Under the pieces are notes generated by a model. The model saw nothing but the letters and a program-made list of their open reading frames with translations, ran no database searches and was not told the origin of the DNA. From contig NZ_CP036278.1 of the NCBI RefSeq assembly GCF_007748035.1, forward strand, positions 6,262,001 through 6,326,000: 64,000 nt of DNA. Direction: 5' to 3'. This DNA comes from Aeoliella mucimassa (GTDB lineage: Bacteria > Planctomycetota > Planctomycetia > Pirellulales > Lacipirellulaceae). Position 1 is the stretch's first letter. Each line of letters starts with the position of its first letter. Of the stretch, positions 55,289 to 64,000 are shown in pieces. The position numbers and the translations under genes are program-made.

Positions 55289-56851
55289 ATGAGACACCTA
55301 ACTTTTTGGTCGTTTTCTACTGCGGTCACCACCGCGCTGCTGTTCGTCTGGTTGGCGTCACCTAGTGAGGCGGTGCTGCGTCACAAGTACACGTTCAACG
55401 ACGGCACCGCGGCCGATCCGGTGGCCGACGTTTCCGGCTCCGGCGTCGAGATCAATGCCACGTTCGTGAATCAAGGAAACCTGGGACAGATCGCCGGCGG
55501 CTATGCCGACCTGTCGAACAACAACGGATTGATTTCAGGCCAAGACTTCGTCAACGGCAACGGAATCGGTAGCTACATCGAAATCCCCAGCATTTACGAC
55601 GAAGTCAACAACGACTATCAGCTCCCCTTCTCCGACGCTGCGTACAACTCGCCTGACGGCGAGGCCTCCATCGAAATGTGGGTGACTGTCGACGAACAAC
55701 GCGACTTCGCCCGCATCTGGGATATGGGTCGTAGCGCGGCTGGCCAGGGGCAATCGGGTCTCGCGTTCAACGGCGAGTACGTTTACGGCGTCGCCCAAGC
55801 AGGGGCACTTCAAGGCTACTCCATCATGGCCGGCACCCACTCCACCGCCCAAACCGAAACCAACATCTCCCCTGCGTCGCCAGCGGTGCTGTCGCCCGGC
55901 GTCGAGTACCACATCGCATTCACCTTGGACGCGAACGACACCTCGGCAGGTCCCAACGGTACCGTCAAGCTCTACCTCGATGGTAGCCAGGTCGCCAGCG
56001 GAGCTATCGACAATGGCAACTCCGGAGTCGACGCAATCGATATCACCTTCTTGCAGGAACTCAATAGCTGGTTCGGCCGTTCGCAATGGGGAAGCGATTA
56101 CCTGTTCGACGGACTGTACAACGAGATTCGCATTTACAGTCATGAACTCACTCCTACCGAAGTCATGGCGAACTACAACGCGGGCCCCGATGACGGTTCC
56201 GCTTTGCCGACGGTCAACATCGATCGTGCTACCGGAGAGATCACCATTTCCAACAACAATGCGAGCAGCGTAAATCTGGTTTCGCTCTCCTTGCTTTCCT
56301 CAGCCGGGGCGCTCGATACCGCTGAGTTCCAGTCGATTGATGGCACCTGGGGCAACCAGGCGTTGACCGCTACCGAAATCACCGAGTCGGGTTCTACCTC
56401 GATTCCTGGTTCGACAACCAATGCTGCGAACCTCGGCAATACCTGGATTCGTTCCAGCATCGAAGACCTGCAGGTGGTGGTTGAACTGTCCGATGGAACG
56501 CACACGGGTGCCTTCGTCACTTATTCCGGTACCTCCTACTCGCCGATCGACCTGAACACCGATGGGGTCATTTCGGTGGAAGACTACTTGGACGTCTTCG
56601 CTCCCAACGGCGAAAGCGATCTCAGCAGCGAAACTTTGGTCGCCGCCGCTCTCAAAGGCGACTTGGATGGTGATTACGACAACGACTACGACGATTGGGT
56701 GTTGTTCAAGAGTCTTTACAACGCCGCAAATGGTCCAGGAGCTTTGGAACAAGCGATCGCCAACTACACGGCGGTGCCCGAACCTTCGACTCTCTGGCTA
56801 ATCGGCTTGGCTGGTGTGGTGCTGTGGACCCGTCGGCCTTCGGCTCGCTAA
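55289..56851 (+). CDS. LamG PEP-CTERM surface protein
   Basis: A 520-residue exported protein (signal peptide about 1-28). A LamG/concanavalin domain covers about 30-300 (LRHKYTFNDGTAADPVADVS, ASIEMWVTVDEQRDFARIWD, FDGLYNEIRIYSHELTPTEV). Next is a module of about 100 residues that recurs in the next PEP-CTERM genes (VNIDRATGEITISNNNASSV), then a dockerin-like segment (DLNTDGVISVEDYLDVFA, GDLDGDYDNDYDDWVLFK) and the PEP-CTERM tail (VPEPSTLWLIGLAGVVLW then TRR). The protein is thus a polymer-binding, cell-surface anchored protein. GGAGAGC lies before the ATG. First gene after the promoter motif at 54977. Confidence 0.87.
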   Translation: MRHLTFWSFSTAVTTALLFVWLASPSEAVLRHKYTFNDGTAADPVADVSGSGVEINATFVNQGNLGQIAGGYADLSNNNGLISGQDFVNGNGIGSYIEIPSIYDEVNNDYQLPFSDAAYNSPDGEASIEMWVTVDEQRDFARIWDMGRSAAGQGQSGLAFNGEYVYGVAQAGALQGYSIMAGTHSTAQTETNISPASPAVLSPGVEYHIAFTLDANDTSAGPNGTVKLYLDGSQVASGAIDNGNSGVDAIDITFLQELNSWFGRSQWGSDYLFDGLYNEIRIYSHELTPTEVMANYNAGPDDGSALPTVNIDRATGEITISNNNASSVNLVSLSLLSSAGALDTAEFQSIDGTWGNQALTATEITESGSTSIPGSTTNAANLGNTWIRSSIEDLQVVVELSDGTHTGAFVTYSGTSYSPIDLNTDGVISVEDYLDVFAPNGESDLSSETLVAAALKGDLDGDYDNDYDDWVLFKSLYNAANGPGALEQAIANYTAVPEPSTLWLIGLAGVVLWTRRPSAR

Positions 56852-56915
56852 CCCGGCTTGGCTCCACGAAATCCCCATCCCCTGACTCACTCTACTCTTT
56901 AGGCGCGATCCACTC

Positions 56916-58199
56916 ATGAATACTTCACGTTCTCGATACTTCAAAGTCTCTCTCGCCGCGGCGGCATCTGGTTTGACGATGGGCTCCGCCCACGCTGTGG
57001 TGGTCACCACCGTGCACGACTCGACCTCGCCATGGAACGCGGCTGATTCCCCCGAGATCGACTTCGACATCACCGCCGACGGGGTCGACGACTATCAACT
57101 TCTGTTCGCTGGCAACAATGCCCAGAAACCACAGATCACCACCTTGGGCTTCAATGGTGACGGGCAGAATCAAATCTTTCTTCCGAATGCCGACGAAAAC
57201 GTGCGTACGCTCGAAGTGCTCTCCACCGGAGCCACCATCGATAGCTCGATGTACAGCGGTACGATGCTCAACGAAGCGTTCTTCTATCTCAACTGGAACA
57301 ATAACCACTACGGCAACTGGGGAGGCCCTGGCGGCGCCACGGCTCCCGATCCGATTCAAGGACCCGTGGAAGGCTACGTGGGCCTGGCCGTGGCAGCAGG
57401 CGACGGCAATTTCAACTATGGCTACGCCCATGTCGGTATCGACGTTCGCAATGCCATGGCCGCGCTGGCAGGAGCTTCGATTAGCTTGTATGAAACCGGC
57501 TACGAAACCGAAGTGAATACGGCGATCACCATTGCCGAGCCACCTCCACGCTTGACCATCGAAGTCAACACCACCACCGGCGAAGTATCGATGCAGAACG
57601 TCGACACCAACGACGTGACGTTCGACTACTATCGCATCACCAGCTCCGGCGGAGCGCTCCGCGAGCAGGATGGCTTCTGGCTTAGCCTCGACGATCAAAA
57701 CATCGGTGCAGGTGGCAACGCCGCTGGCGACTTCAACGACGATGGCACCGTGAATCTCGCCGACTACACGGTGTGGCGCGACAACCTCGGCAGCACCGGC
57801 GGTTTGCCCAACGACGATACACTCGACGGAGTGGTCGACCACGACTACTACCAGCTTTGGAAAGACAATTTTGGCACCACCGCTGGCGAAGGTGGACCGC
57901 TCGGCTGGATTGAACAAGGTGGCTCCGATTCCACCATTCTCGCCGAGACCTTCCTCGACGAAGCGGGGTCGACACTCACCGCGGGCAGCTCCTACTCGTT
58001 GGGCAATGCCTTCGCGACCGGCGGCGCCCAAGACCTGGTGTTCCGTTACGCCCAGGATGGCAAGCTGCTGATCGGCAGCGTTGTCTACACTTCCTCGGCC
58101 AGCTCGGTCGGGGCCTCGCAAGTTCCTGAACCAGGCACACTCACGCTGCTCGTTGCCGCGGGACTTACCCTCGCTGGCACCTGCCGGATGCGACGTTAG
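56916..58199 (+). CDS. PEP-CTERM surface protein with dockerin-like repeat
   Basis: A 427-residue exported protein (signal peptide about 1-27, ending SAHA). The first 200 residues are paralogous to the whole mature part of the protein at 60180 (both have [17 protein letters not shown]-type openings and [24 protein letters not shown]). The recurring module follows ([18 protein letters not shown]), then a dockerin-like pair ([18 protein letters not shown]) and a PEP-CTERM tail ([15 protein letters not shown], ending CRMRR). No enzyme motif. 64 bases after the previous stop, so likely in the same transcript. Confidence 0.83.
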   Translation: MNTSRSRYFKVSLAAAASGLTMGSAHAVVVTTVHDSTSPWNAADSPEIDFDITADGVDDYQLLFAGNNAQKPQITTLGFNGDGQNQIFLPNADENVRTLEVLSTGATIDSSMYSGTMLNEAFFYLNWNNNHYGNWGGPGGATAPDPIQGPVEGYVGLAVAAGDGNFNYGYAHVGIDVRNAMAALAGASISLYETGYETEVNTAITIAEPPPRLTIEVNTTTGEVSMQNVDTNDVTFDYYRITSSGGALREQDGFWLSLDDQNIGAGGNAAGDFNDDGTVNLADYTVWRDNLGSTGGLPNDDTLDGVVDHDYYQLWKDNFGTTAGEGGPLGWIEQGGSDSTILAETFLDEAGSTLTAGSSYSLGNAFATGGAQDLVFRYAQDGKLLIGSVVYTSSASSVGASQVPEPGTLTLLVAAGLTLAGTCRMRR

Positions 58200-58292
58200 A
58201 CAAACGCTATTCGTAAACACATTTTTGCAAGTTCTTAGAGTCGATAGCGCACTCGTCGCCGATCGTGTGTGCATGAAGGGATCTGTTGGAAG

Positions 58293-59978
58293 ATGAAGAT
58301 GCTTGAGGAAACGAGGGGATGGCGAAAGGTTAGTTGCCAATGGCTTGCCATAGGGATGTTGGGGGTCGCGTCCTTTGCCTGGGGGGGCATGGCAACAGCC
58401 GCTGAGTTCAGTGTGTTGCCGCTCGGCGATTCGATCACTGCCGGCAACGGCTTTGGCGGCTATCGGGCTCAGCTCGGCACCGACCTCACTAGCCAGGGAC
58501 ATACCTTTCATTTGCTCGGCAGTCAGGTCATGCAGGATGGCGGCGAAACATCCGCTGCGTTGCGTGCTCCTTACGATGGGCTGCATCACGAAGGGCACGG
58601 CGGATGGCGCATCGATCAGCTGGATGCCAATCTCAATGGCAATACCAATGCCGATGCCAGCACCAACGGCGGTTACTATATCACCGGCGGCAATGGCACC
58701 GGCCGCGACCCCATCTACCCCAACTACGCATTGGTCCTGGCCGGCATCAACGACGTGAACCAGTACTTCGGGCAGAAGTCCGATGCCGGACAGCAGATGG
58801 ATGCCGACGAGCTGCTGCCAATTCTGCAAGGTCGTGTCACTTCGCTGGTCGATAACCTGTCGACCTTGCGACCCGACACCCGCATTATGCTCAGCAACGT
58901 GATTCCTTATGCCAATGGTCTGCTGAACGACCAAGTCACCGGAGCCACCACCGCCCAGCGACAGATTTGGGCAGCCGAAGACGGAGTTAGCGCCGAGCAG
59001 GAGCATGGCGTGAACCATTACGTGATCCTCTATAACAAATGGCTCGCCAACGAGTTTGTTCCCGCCCAGCAAGCCGCTGGTGTGAATATCGAGCTGGTCG
59101 ACCAGTACCAAAACTTCCTCATGCCCGACGGGTCCGTTCGTGGTTGGGGTCCCGACGAACCGAACGGCTATGCCGACTATGGGTTGCATCCCAATCAATT
59201 TGGATACGATCTGATGGGCGCTACCTGGGCCGCTGCGATTAATCAGCATCTGATTGCCCAGACCGTTTGCGAAGCGACCATCAATCGTGCGGATGGCTCG
59301 ATCACGCTGACCAACACCTCCGACGCACCAATTGCGATTCAGTCGCTCTCGCTCATCTCGACCGCTGGAGCCATCTCCGTTGCCGATCTGACTCCGATCA
59401 CCGGCAACTACGACAGCAACGGCAACCAACAGGTCGACGACCAGCCGTGGGTTATCACCGAACAATCGGCCACCAACTTTCGCGAAGCCAGCACCGGCGA
59501 CGCCGGTTCGATTGCGGTCGGCGGTTCGGTGCAGCTTTCGCTCGCCGGCGGCTGGACCGCTACCCCCTACGAAGAGTTGCAGGTCAACATTCAACTCGGC
59601 GATGGAAGCTCCGCTTACACCAACGTGGTTTACACCGGCACACCGATCGTGGTCGGCGACCTCGACGGAAACGGCACCATCGACCGTACCGACTACAACC
59701 TGCTCACCGCATCGGGCGAGACCGACCTTTCGGCGCTGCTCAAAGTGCAAGCGTACCGCCAAGGCGATCTGAATGGCGACGGCTCGAACGACTACGAGGA
59801 CTTCCGATTGTTTAAAAACGCCTACATCGCCGAGCATGGCGATGCAGCTTTCGCTGCCATGGTAGCGGTGCCAGAACCAACGGCCATGCCTTTGGCTCTC
59901 GGCATGGCATTGCTGTTGTTCGGAGCCATCGTGAAACGGCAAGCCAGTACCAGCCGGCTGATTTGTCGCGTGTCGTAA
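58293..59978 (+). CDS. SGNH hydrolase with dockerin-like repeat and PEP-CTERM
   Basis: A 561-residue exported protein (signal peptide ends near GGMATAA). The SGNH enzyme domain (about 40-330) has PLGDSITAG (Ser), a GYRAQLG block, LAGINDVNQYFG (Asn) and YADYGLHPNQFGYDLM (Asp/His), so it should be catalytic, most likely an esterase. The recurring module follows (TINRADGSITLTNTSDAPIA), then dockerin-like repeats (GDLDGNGTIDRTDYNLLT, GDLNGDGSNDYEDFRLFK) and PEP-CTERM (VPEPTAMPLALGMALLL then a basic end). Starts at 58269 (GTG) and 58299 are alternatives; GAAGGGA lies eleven bases before 58293. Confidence 0.85.
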   Translation: MKMLEETRGWRKVSCQWLAIGMLGVASFAWGGMATAAEFSVLPLGDSITAGNGFGGYRAQLGTDLTSQGHTFHLLGSQVMQDGGETSAALRAPYDGLHHEGHGGWRIDQLDANLNGNTNADASTNGGYYITGGNGTGRDPIYPNYALVLAGINDVNQYFGQKSDAGQQMDADELLPILQGRVTSLVDNLSTLRPDTRIMLSNVIPYANGLLNDQVTGATTAQRQIWAAEDGVSAEQEHGVNHYVILYNKWLANEFVPAQQAAGVNIELVDQYQNFLMPDGSVRGWGPDEPNGYADYGLHPNQFGYDLMGATWAAAINQHLIAQTVCEATINRADGSITLTNTSDAPIAIQSLSLISTAGAISVADLTPITGNYDSNGNQQVDDQPWVITEQSATNFREASTGDAGSIAVGGSVQLSLAGGWTATPYEELQVNIQLGDGSSAYTNVVYTGTPIVVGDLDGNGTIDRTDYNLLTASGETDLSALLKVQAYRQGDLNGDGSNDYEDFRLFKNAYIAEHGDAAFAAMVAVPEPTAMPLALGMALLLFGAIVKRQASTSRLICRVS

Positions 59979-60179
59979 GCGAGGCAGTCGCCACTGGCGA
60001 CGATACCTCTCTATTGTTTGTTTCCTCCTTCCTTCCTGTAACCTGTTTTCGCAAGGCACTACATCGAGAGACCCCATCCGTTGCCTCTTGGTCGTGTTCC
60101 CTACCACCTGGGGCCAAGCAACTGTTTCGTTCTTTGATACTCGCAATCAAGAACCCTCTTTTCGTAAAGGTAAAGTCTA

Positions 60180-60875
60180 GTGAATAAGCATCATTTGAAT
60201 TACTTCAAGGCTTCCGTGGCCTTAGCCGCCAGCGGCTTGACCGCTGGAGCAGCCAATGCGGCCGTGATCGAAACCACCCATAACGAAACCTTGACTTTCA
60301 GTTCGGGAGGCGAGCTCGCGTTCGATATCACCGGCGATGGCGTCGACGACTATCGTTTTCTGTTCGCCAACAATAGCTCGCGCAAACCTCAAATCACCAC
60401 AACCAATTTCGACGCCGGCGGCACCAATCTGGTGGCCATGCCCGACTCGCAAGAGGACGTTCGCGTGCTGCCAGTGATTGCCGCTGGCGACACCGTGGTA
60501 CTGTCGAACTACGATTTGCTCGACGAGTCGTACTTCTTCCAAAACTGGAATCAAACCGCGTATGGCGACTGGGGTGGACCTGGTGGAACCGAGGAACCGG
60601 ATCCCATCGTAGGCCCCGTAGAGGGTTACGTCGCCCTGGCCATGCCGGCCGACACCGGCGGATACAACTATGGCTACCTGCACGTCGCAGCCGACATGCG
60701 GGAAAGCGGCGACGGAACCGGCGAGGCCACCATCACGCTGTTGGATAGTGCCTACGAAACAGTGGCCAAAGCCCACCTCGTCGGCGACATCACCGTGGTG
60801 CCCGAGCCATCTACCTGGATGCTGTTGGTATCCGGCGCCGCCGGCGTGGCTGCCTTGCGACGCTGGAACTCCTAA
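60180..60875 (+). CDS. PEP-CTERM surface protein
   Basis: A 231-residue exported protein, GTG start (GTGAATAAGCATC), signal peptide ending AANA. It is a shorter paralogue of the first part of the protein at 56916, sharing the same beta-strand landmarks (ELAFDITGDGVDDYRFLF, YGDWGGPGGTEEPDPIVGP), but without the module and dockerin-like repeats. It ends with PEP-CTERM (VPEPSTWMLLVSGAAGV then RRW). The spacing of conserved segments suggests duplication followed by fusion or loss of the second half. Function unknown; probably binds a surface polymer. Confidence 0.83.
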   Translation: MNKHHLNYFKASVALAASGLTAGAANAAVIETTHNETLTFSSGGELAFDITGDGVDDYRFLFANNSSRKPQITTTNFDAGGTNLVAMPDSQEDVRVLPVIAAGDTVVLSNYDLLDESYFFQNWNQTAYGDWGGPGGTEEPDPIVGPVEGYVALAMPADTGGYNYGYLHVAADMRESGDGTGEATITLLDSAYETVAKAHLVGDITVVPEPSTWMLLVSGAAGVAALRRWNS

Positions 60876-60890
60876 AGCTAGGCGCGACGG

Positions 60891-62720
60891 ATGTGCGAGA
60901 GTCAAACTCGCCTGCTGTGGGTCAGTTGGGAGCTTGCCGATTGGCAACTGCTTCATCCGCTGATCGATGCCGGCGAGATGCCAACGCTGGAGAAGCTGAT
61001 CGACACAGGGGGTAGCGGTACGCTCTATGCACCGCCGCCCCCTGTGAATGCTGCTATTTGCACCACGATGGCCACCGGCAAACGCCCCTGGCAGCACCGC
61101 ATCTGCTTGTCGCATCAAGCCACCGTGCCCAACGTTAAACCGGTGGAAGCCAAGTACCGCGCGGCCGGCACGCTGTGGGAAATCCTCAGCGACCAAGGCC
61201 TGCCGACGATCGCTGTCGGCTGGCCCGCCACGCATGGCTCGATCACCACGTCCCGCGTGGTTTCGGATCGCTACGCGTTTCCCACCGGACCACCCGGCCA
61301 CGCCTGGCCCCCCGCCGAGCGCGGCACTTATCACCCGAGTGAGCTGGCCAAGCAGTTCGACCCGCTCCGTGTGCAGCCCGAACAAATCGATGCGGCCACG
61401 CTCGAGCAGTTTGTGCCCGACTGGCAACAAGTCGACCAAACGCGCGACCCGCGTTTGTCGCGTCTCTGCATCTCCCTCGCGACCGATGCTTCGTACCATG
61501 CAGCTGCGACCAAGCTGATTGCCAGCGTGTCGTGGAAGCTTGCCGCGGTTCGCTTGCCAGGCATCGGCGAACTCTGCCGCATGTTTGTGCGGCACCACTT
61601 GCTCGCCGACACGCCGGCCGCCAAGCCAGAGCCGCTCTACCGCCAGGTGGTGCCGGCCGCTTTTCGCATGCTCGATGCCATGCTGGCTCGCCTGATGGAA
61701 CTCGTCGGTCCCGACACCGCGGTGGTGCTCACCTCGCCTTCGGGCGTATCGGGGGCGATGCTCGGACAGCCGGACTCTTGGAAGCAATCCGGCGGTGTCT
61801 TTGTCGCAGCGGGTCCAGGATTCACCACCGATCAACTGGTGCATGGCATCAATGCCCTCGACGTCGTACCGACTCTGCTCTCGTGGTTCGGACTCCCCAC
61901 GGCCGGCGACATGGAGGGCCGCATCCGCAGCGAATGTCTCATCACCGCTAATACGAATACTCCCCGTGACTCGTACGAAGTCGACACTGCTGCTTCCGAT
62001 GAGTGCACCGCCGAGCAGCGCACCGCCGAACTGCGATCGACGTTGTCGACAGCCGACGCGTGGAACTACGACTGGTATCGCGCTCAGTCGTTGCTTGACG
62101 CCGATCGCCAGCAGCAGGCGTTGCCGTTGCTCGAGTCGTTGTTTCGTGAATTTCCAGAGCATGCTCTATTCAGTCAAACCCTTTTCCAAACGCAGTTGTC
62201 GTTGGGACTCGTCGCCGAGGCCGAGGAAACGCTAGAAGTGCTGCTCGATGCGGTACCGCCGAGCATGGCACCGCTGCTGCGAGCCGAGCTGGCCTACGCT
62301 GCCGGCGATCGGCAGCTAGCTCGGCAACAGGTCGACCTGTTACTGCAGCACCCGCCAGAGAGTTCGCTGGTGTGGTACCGCGTTGGCTTGTTGTTGATGG
62401 CACTTCGGGAATGGACCAAGCTCGAGTCGTGCGCCCGCGCGGTGCTCGCTCAATCGGAGGACGAAGAGATCGCCTGGCTCGGGCTGGCTGAGGCCACGCT
62501 TCGCCGAGGCGATGCCCAAACAGCCGAGCAAGCCGCTCAGCGGGCGATCTCGTTGCAGTTCTACCTGCCCGACGCCCACCTGGCACTCGCCCGCGCGCTG
62601 GTCGCGCAAGGTCGCATTCTCGCGGCCACGCAGGCGCTCGACCGCTTGCTGCAGATCGACCCGCACAACCACCGCGCCCAAGCTTATCGGCGACGCATCG
62701 GCGGTGCTCTGGTGGAGTAA
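60891..62720 (+). CDS. Alkaline-phosphatase-fold protein with TPRs, catalytic residues lost
   Basis: A 609-residue cytosolic protein starting 15 bases after the PEP-CTERM gene. Residues about 8-360 match the type I phosphodiesterase/alkaline-phosphatase fold of planctomycete proteins that normally begin with WDAADW; here it reads VSWELADW, so the first metal-binding aspartate is glutamate. The threonine of the TTMATGKRP segment is kept. The usual SDHG-type metal site appears as LTSPSGVSG, without Asp and His. The C-terminal 230 residues are TPR helices (LLDADRQQQALPLLESLF, LRAELAYAAGDRQLARQQ). It is most likely a non-catalytic scaffold. Confidence 0.82.
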   Translation: MCESQTRLLWVSWELADWQLLHPLIDAGEMPTLEKLIDTGGSGTLYAPPPPVNAAICTTMATGKRPWQHRICLSHQATVPNVKPVEAKYRAAGTLWEILSDQGLPTIAVGWPATHGSITTSRVVSDRYAFPTGPPGHAWPPAERGTYHPSELAKQFDPLRVQPEQIDAATLEQFVPDWQQVDQTRDPRLSRLCISLATDASYHAAATKLIASVSWKLAAVRLPGIGELCRMFVRHHLLADTPAAKPEPLYRQVVPAAFRMLDAMLARLMELVGPDTAVVLTSPSGVSGAMLGQPDSWKQSGGVFVAAGPGFTTDQLVHGINALDVVPTLLSWFGLPTAGDMEGRIRSECLITANTNTPRDSYEVDTAASDECTAEQRTAELRSTLSTADAWNYDWYRAQSLLDADRQQQALPLLESLFREFPEHALFSQTLFQTQLSLGLVAEAEETLEVLLDAVPPSMAPLLRAELAYAAGDRQLARQQVDLLLQHPPESSLVWYRVGLLLMALREWTKLESCARAVLAQSEDEEIAWLGLAEATLRRGDAQTAEQAAQRAISLQFYLPDAHLALARALVAQGRILAATQALDRLLQIDPHNHRAQAYRRRIGGALVE

Positions 62721-62883
62721 TCGGGTTGCATTGCAGCAAAGCGGACCTCCAGTCGACACAGTCGGCATAACCCTTTCCTCCGTTCTGCGAATCATGAGCT
62801 ACGCTTGTGAGATACCGGGCGCTACGCACACGTGCGTGGCGGAAACAGGCAACCTCACCAGCTGTCAGCGAGTAATACGAATC

Positions 62884-63945
62884 ATGGGTCAGCAACTCAG
62901 CGGAACTATCGTGTTTGCCAGTGGCAAAACAGGCGACTACGACATTTGGACTTGCGACCTCGAGTCGGGCACAATGACCCAACTCACTTTCGGCACCGGC
63001 TGGAACGACAAGCCAAACTTCTCGCCCGACGGTCAGTGGGTGGTTTACGTGAGCGACCAAACCGGCAACCGCGAACTGTTCAAGGTTCCCACGACCGGCG
63101 GCGACCCGATTCAACTCACCAACCTCGGCAATCGCTGGGCCGACTCGCCGTCGTTCAGCCCCGACGGCAAAGCCATTGCCTACGTGTCGAACGAAACCGG
63201 TAACAACGAACTCTGGGTAATGGATGCCGAGGGTAACGAGCGCAAGCAAGTAACCGTGCACGAAGGCTCCGACGACACCGTGTCGTGGACTCCCGACGGC
63301 CACGGGCTGCTCTGGTCGAGCGACCGCGGCGACGACGCCGATATTTGGCACTACGATCTCCTTTCCGATACCAAGACCCAGCTCAACGAAGACCGCGGCG
63401 GCGACTATTCGCCAAAGCCGAGTCCCGATGGGTCGGTCATCGTGTTTGTTTCGAATCGCCAGGAAACGCCCGATCCCAGCCAACCTTACAAGGATCGCGA
63501 TAAAGACCTGTGGATGATGACCAGCCAGGGTGAACTGCTCGTGAAGCTCACCGAGAACCAGGGCGCCGACTACTCGCCGGCCTGGTCGCCGTGTGGCAAC
63601 TATCTGCTCTACACTGCCGACGATCACCGCAGCGATTGTCACCTGCGTGTGCTCGATGTCTCGCAGTTGGTCGAAGCGTACCAGTCGGGCGATCAGGCGA
63701 CCGTCGAGCAGGCGGCCAGTCGCTTGCGGACCGAAGCAGTGCAGCTCGACCGCGATCCCCTCAAGGCCGAAGTCAACGCCACCCGGCACGCCACGTTCCT
63801 CACCAGCTTGCTTCCGGATAGCTGGATGAAGTCGTGCTACCCAGCTGGTTACTTTGGACTCGAACGCAACCCCGACTGGACCGGCGTGCAAGTCGGCGCC
63901 GGCACTCTTGCAACCGACTCCAGCACCAGCGACTACGCCGGCTAA
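62884..63945 (+). CDS. PD40 (TolB-type) beta-propeller protein
   Basis: A 353-residue protein made of PD40 repeats of the kind found in TolB and prolyl oligopeptidases. At least five blades are visible: KPNFSPDGQWVVYVS, SPSFSPDGKAIAYVS, VSWTPDGHGLLWSS, PKPSPDGSVIVFVS and PAWSPCGNYLLYTA. It has no signal peptide from this start (62884); the frame is open upstream to 62512, without a good alternative. No hydrolase domain is attached. The C-terminal 60 residues form a separate short domain. It may bind a peptide or protein; the partner is unknown. Confidence 0.8.
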   Translation: MGQQLSGTIVFASGKTGDYDIWTCDLESGTMTQLTFGTGWNDKPNFSPDGQWVVYVSDQTGNRELFKVPTTGGDPIQLTNLGNRWADSPSFSPDGKAIAYVSNETGNNELWVMDAEGNERKQVTVHEGSDDTVSWTPDGHGLLWSSDRGDDADIWHYDLLSDTKTQLNEDRGGDYSPKPSPDGSVIVFVSNRQETPDPSQPYKDRDKDLWMMTSQGELLVKLTENQGADYSPAWSPCGNYLLYTADDHRSDCHLRVLDVSQLVEAYQSGDQATVEQAASRLRTEAVQLDRDPLKAEVNATRHATFLTSLLPDSWMKSCYPAGYFGLERNPDWTGVQVGAGTLATDSSTSDYAG

Positions 63946-63990
63946 CCCTCGCAGCCGACGCTCGACCAAGCCTGCAAACCTGCGCTGGAC

Positions 63991-64000
63991 AATAGATTCC
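63991..64000 (+). repeat. Start of a third TGGGAATCTATT repeat copy (cut by window end)
   Basis: The last ten bases are AATAGATTCC, the beginning of the inverted 12-mer AATAGATTCCCA that marks copies A and B. A 10-base match has some chance of being accidental; its position after a gene end, like copy B, makes it a likely further copy. Confidence 0.5.

Noticed and set aside
60037-60043. TGTAACC before the PEP-CTERM gene at 60180
   Set aside because: No TGGTAT follows at 14 bases (ACTACA instead), so it is not counted as a copy of the promoter motif.
56925-60146. A minus-strand ORF of 1073 codons opposite the PEP-CTERM genes
   Set aside because: It lies antisense to two well-supported PEP-CTERM genes and the intergenic region; the composition is that of a mirror frame and no family is recognised.
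60222-63969. Long minus-strand ORFs (646 and 599 codons)
   Set aside because: Antisense shadows of the phosphatase-fold and PD40 genes, which have clear motifs.

Overview
The window reads as a chromosomal segment of a planctomycete, most likely order Pirellulales. The signs are secreted giant proteins with LEPR-XLL-type N-terminal motifs, dockerin-like repeats combined with PEP-CTERM sorting tails, a DUF1559 pseudopilin, an ECF sigma factor with an adjacent membrane anti-sigma candidate, and many enzymes exported by Sec signals. GC content is moderate to high, so several very long antisense ORFs are only shadows. No rRNA, tRNA or CRISPR array was seen.

Layout. 1-6.0 kb: a partial membrane sensor, the two-gene RNA-repair operon Hen1-Pnkp, and a small metallophosphoesterase. 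6.3-11 kb: two small PEP-CTERM proteins whose 5' ends share a perfect 42-bp duplication, a secreted protein of unknown function, and a LamG/purple-acid-phosphatase-like protein, with a strong hairpin between the convergent genes. 11.4-14.6 kb: accessory region with small membrane ORFs, a Phd/VapC-type toxin-antitoxin pair, interspersed repeats and an IS110-family element. 14.6-23.7 kb: an alpha/beta-hydrolase/SGNH fusion, a NifX-like/thioesterase/MBL operon, an NHL-repeat protein, a LamG-like protein, a sulfotransferase-like protein and a BCCT transporter. 23.8-25.1 kb: a second, inverted copy of the repeat block. 25.1-27.2 kb: Sel1-like, exported VOC-fold and Hcp-fold/PEP-CTERM proteins. 27.4-37.8 kb: two giant secreted multidomain proteins (CotH/lamin-tail and discoidin/beta-propeller). 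38-54.9 kb: an ECF sigma/anti-sigma pair divergent from a DUF1559 pseudopilin, then a mannoside-degrading series (GH2, sialate O-acetylesterase-like, GH92, GH38-like, GH92) and a GNAT-like gene. 55.3-63.9 kb: four PEP-CTERM proteins, a degenerate alkaline-phosphatase-fold/TPR protein and a PD40-propeller protein. The last bases begin a third copy of the repeat family.

The most useful new observation is a bipartite promoter-like motif, TGTAACC-N14-TGGTAT, found four times at exactly the same spacing: twice divergently between the ECF sigma gene and the DUF1559 gene, once before the second GH92 gene and once before the LamG/PEP-CTERM gene. It suggests that the ECF factor autoregulates and also drives the glycan-degrading genes and the surface PEP-CTERM genes as one regulon. 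Other points of interest are the composite repeat split by the IS110 element (with a structured leader that could be a bridge RNA), an in-frame stop that cuts a giant protein from a 118-codon tail, and a recurring module before the dockerin/PEP-CTERM tails.
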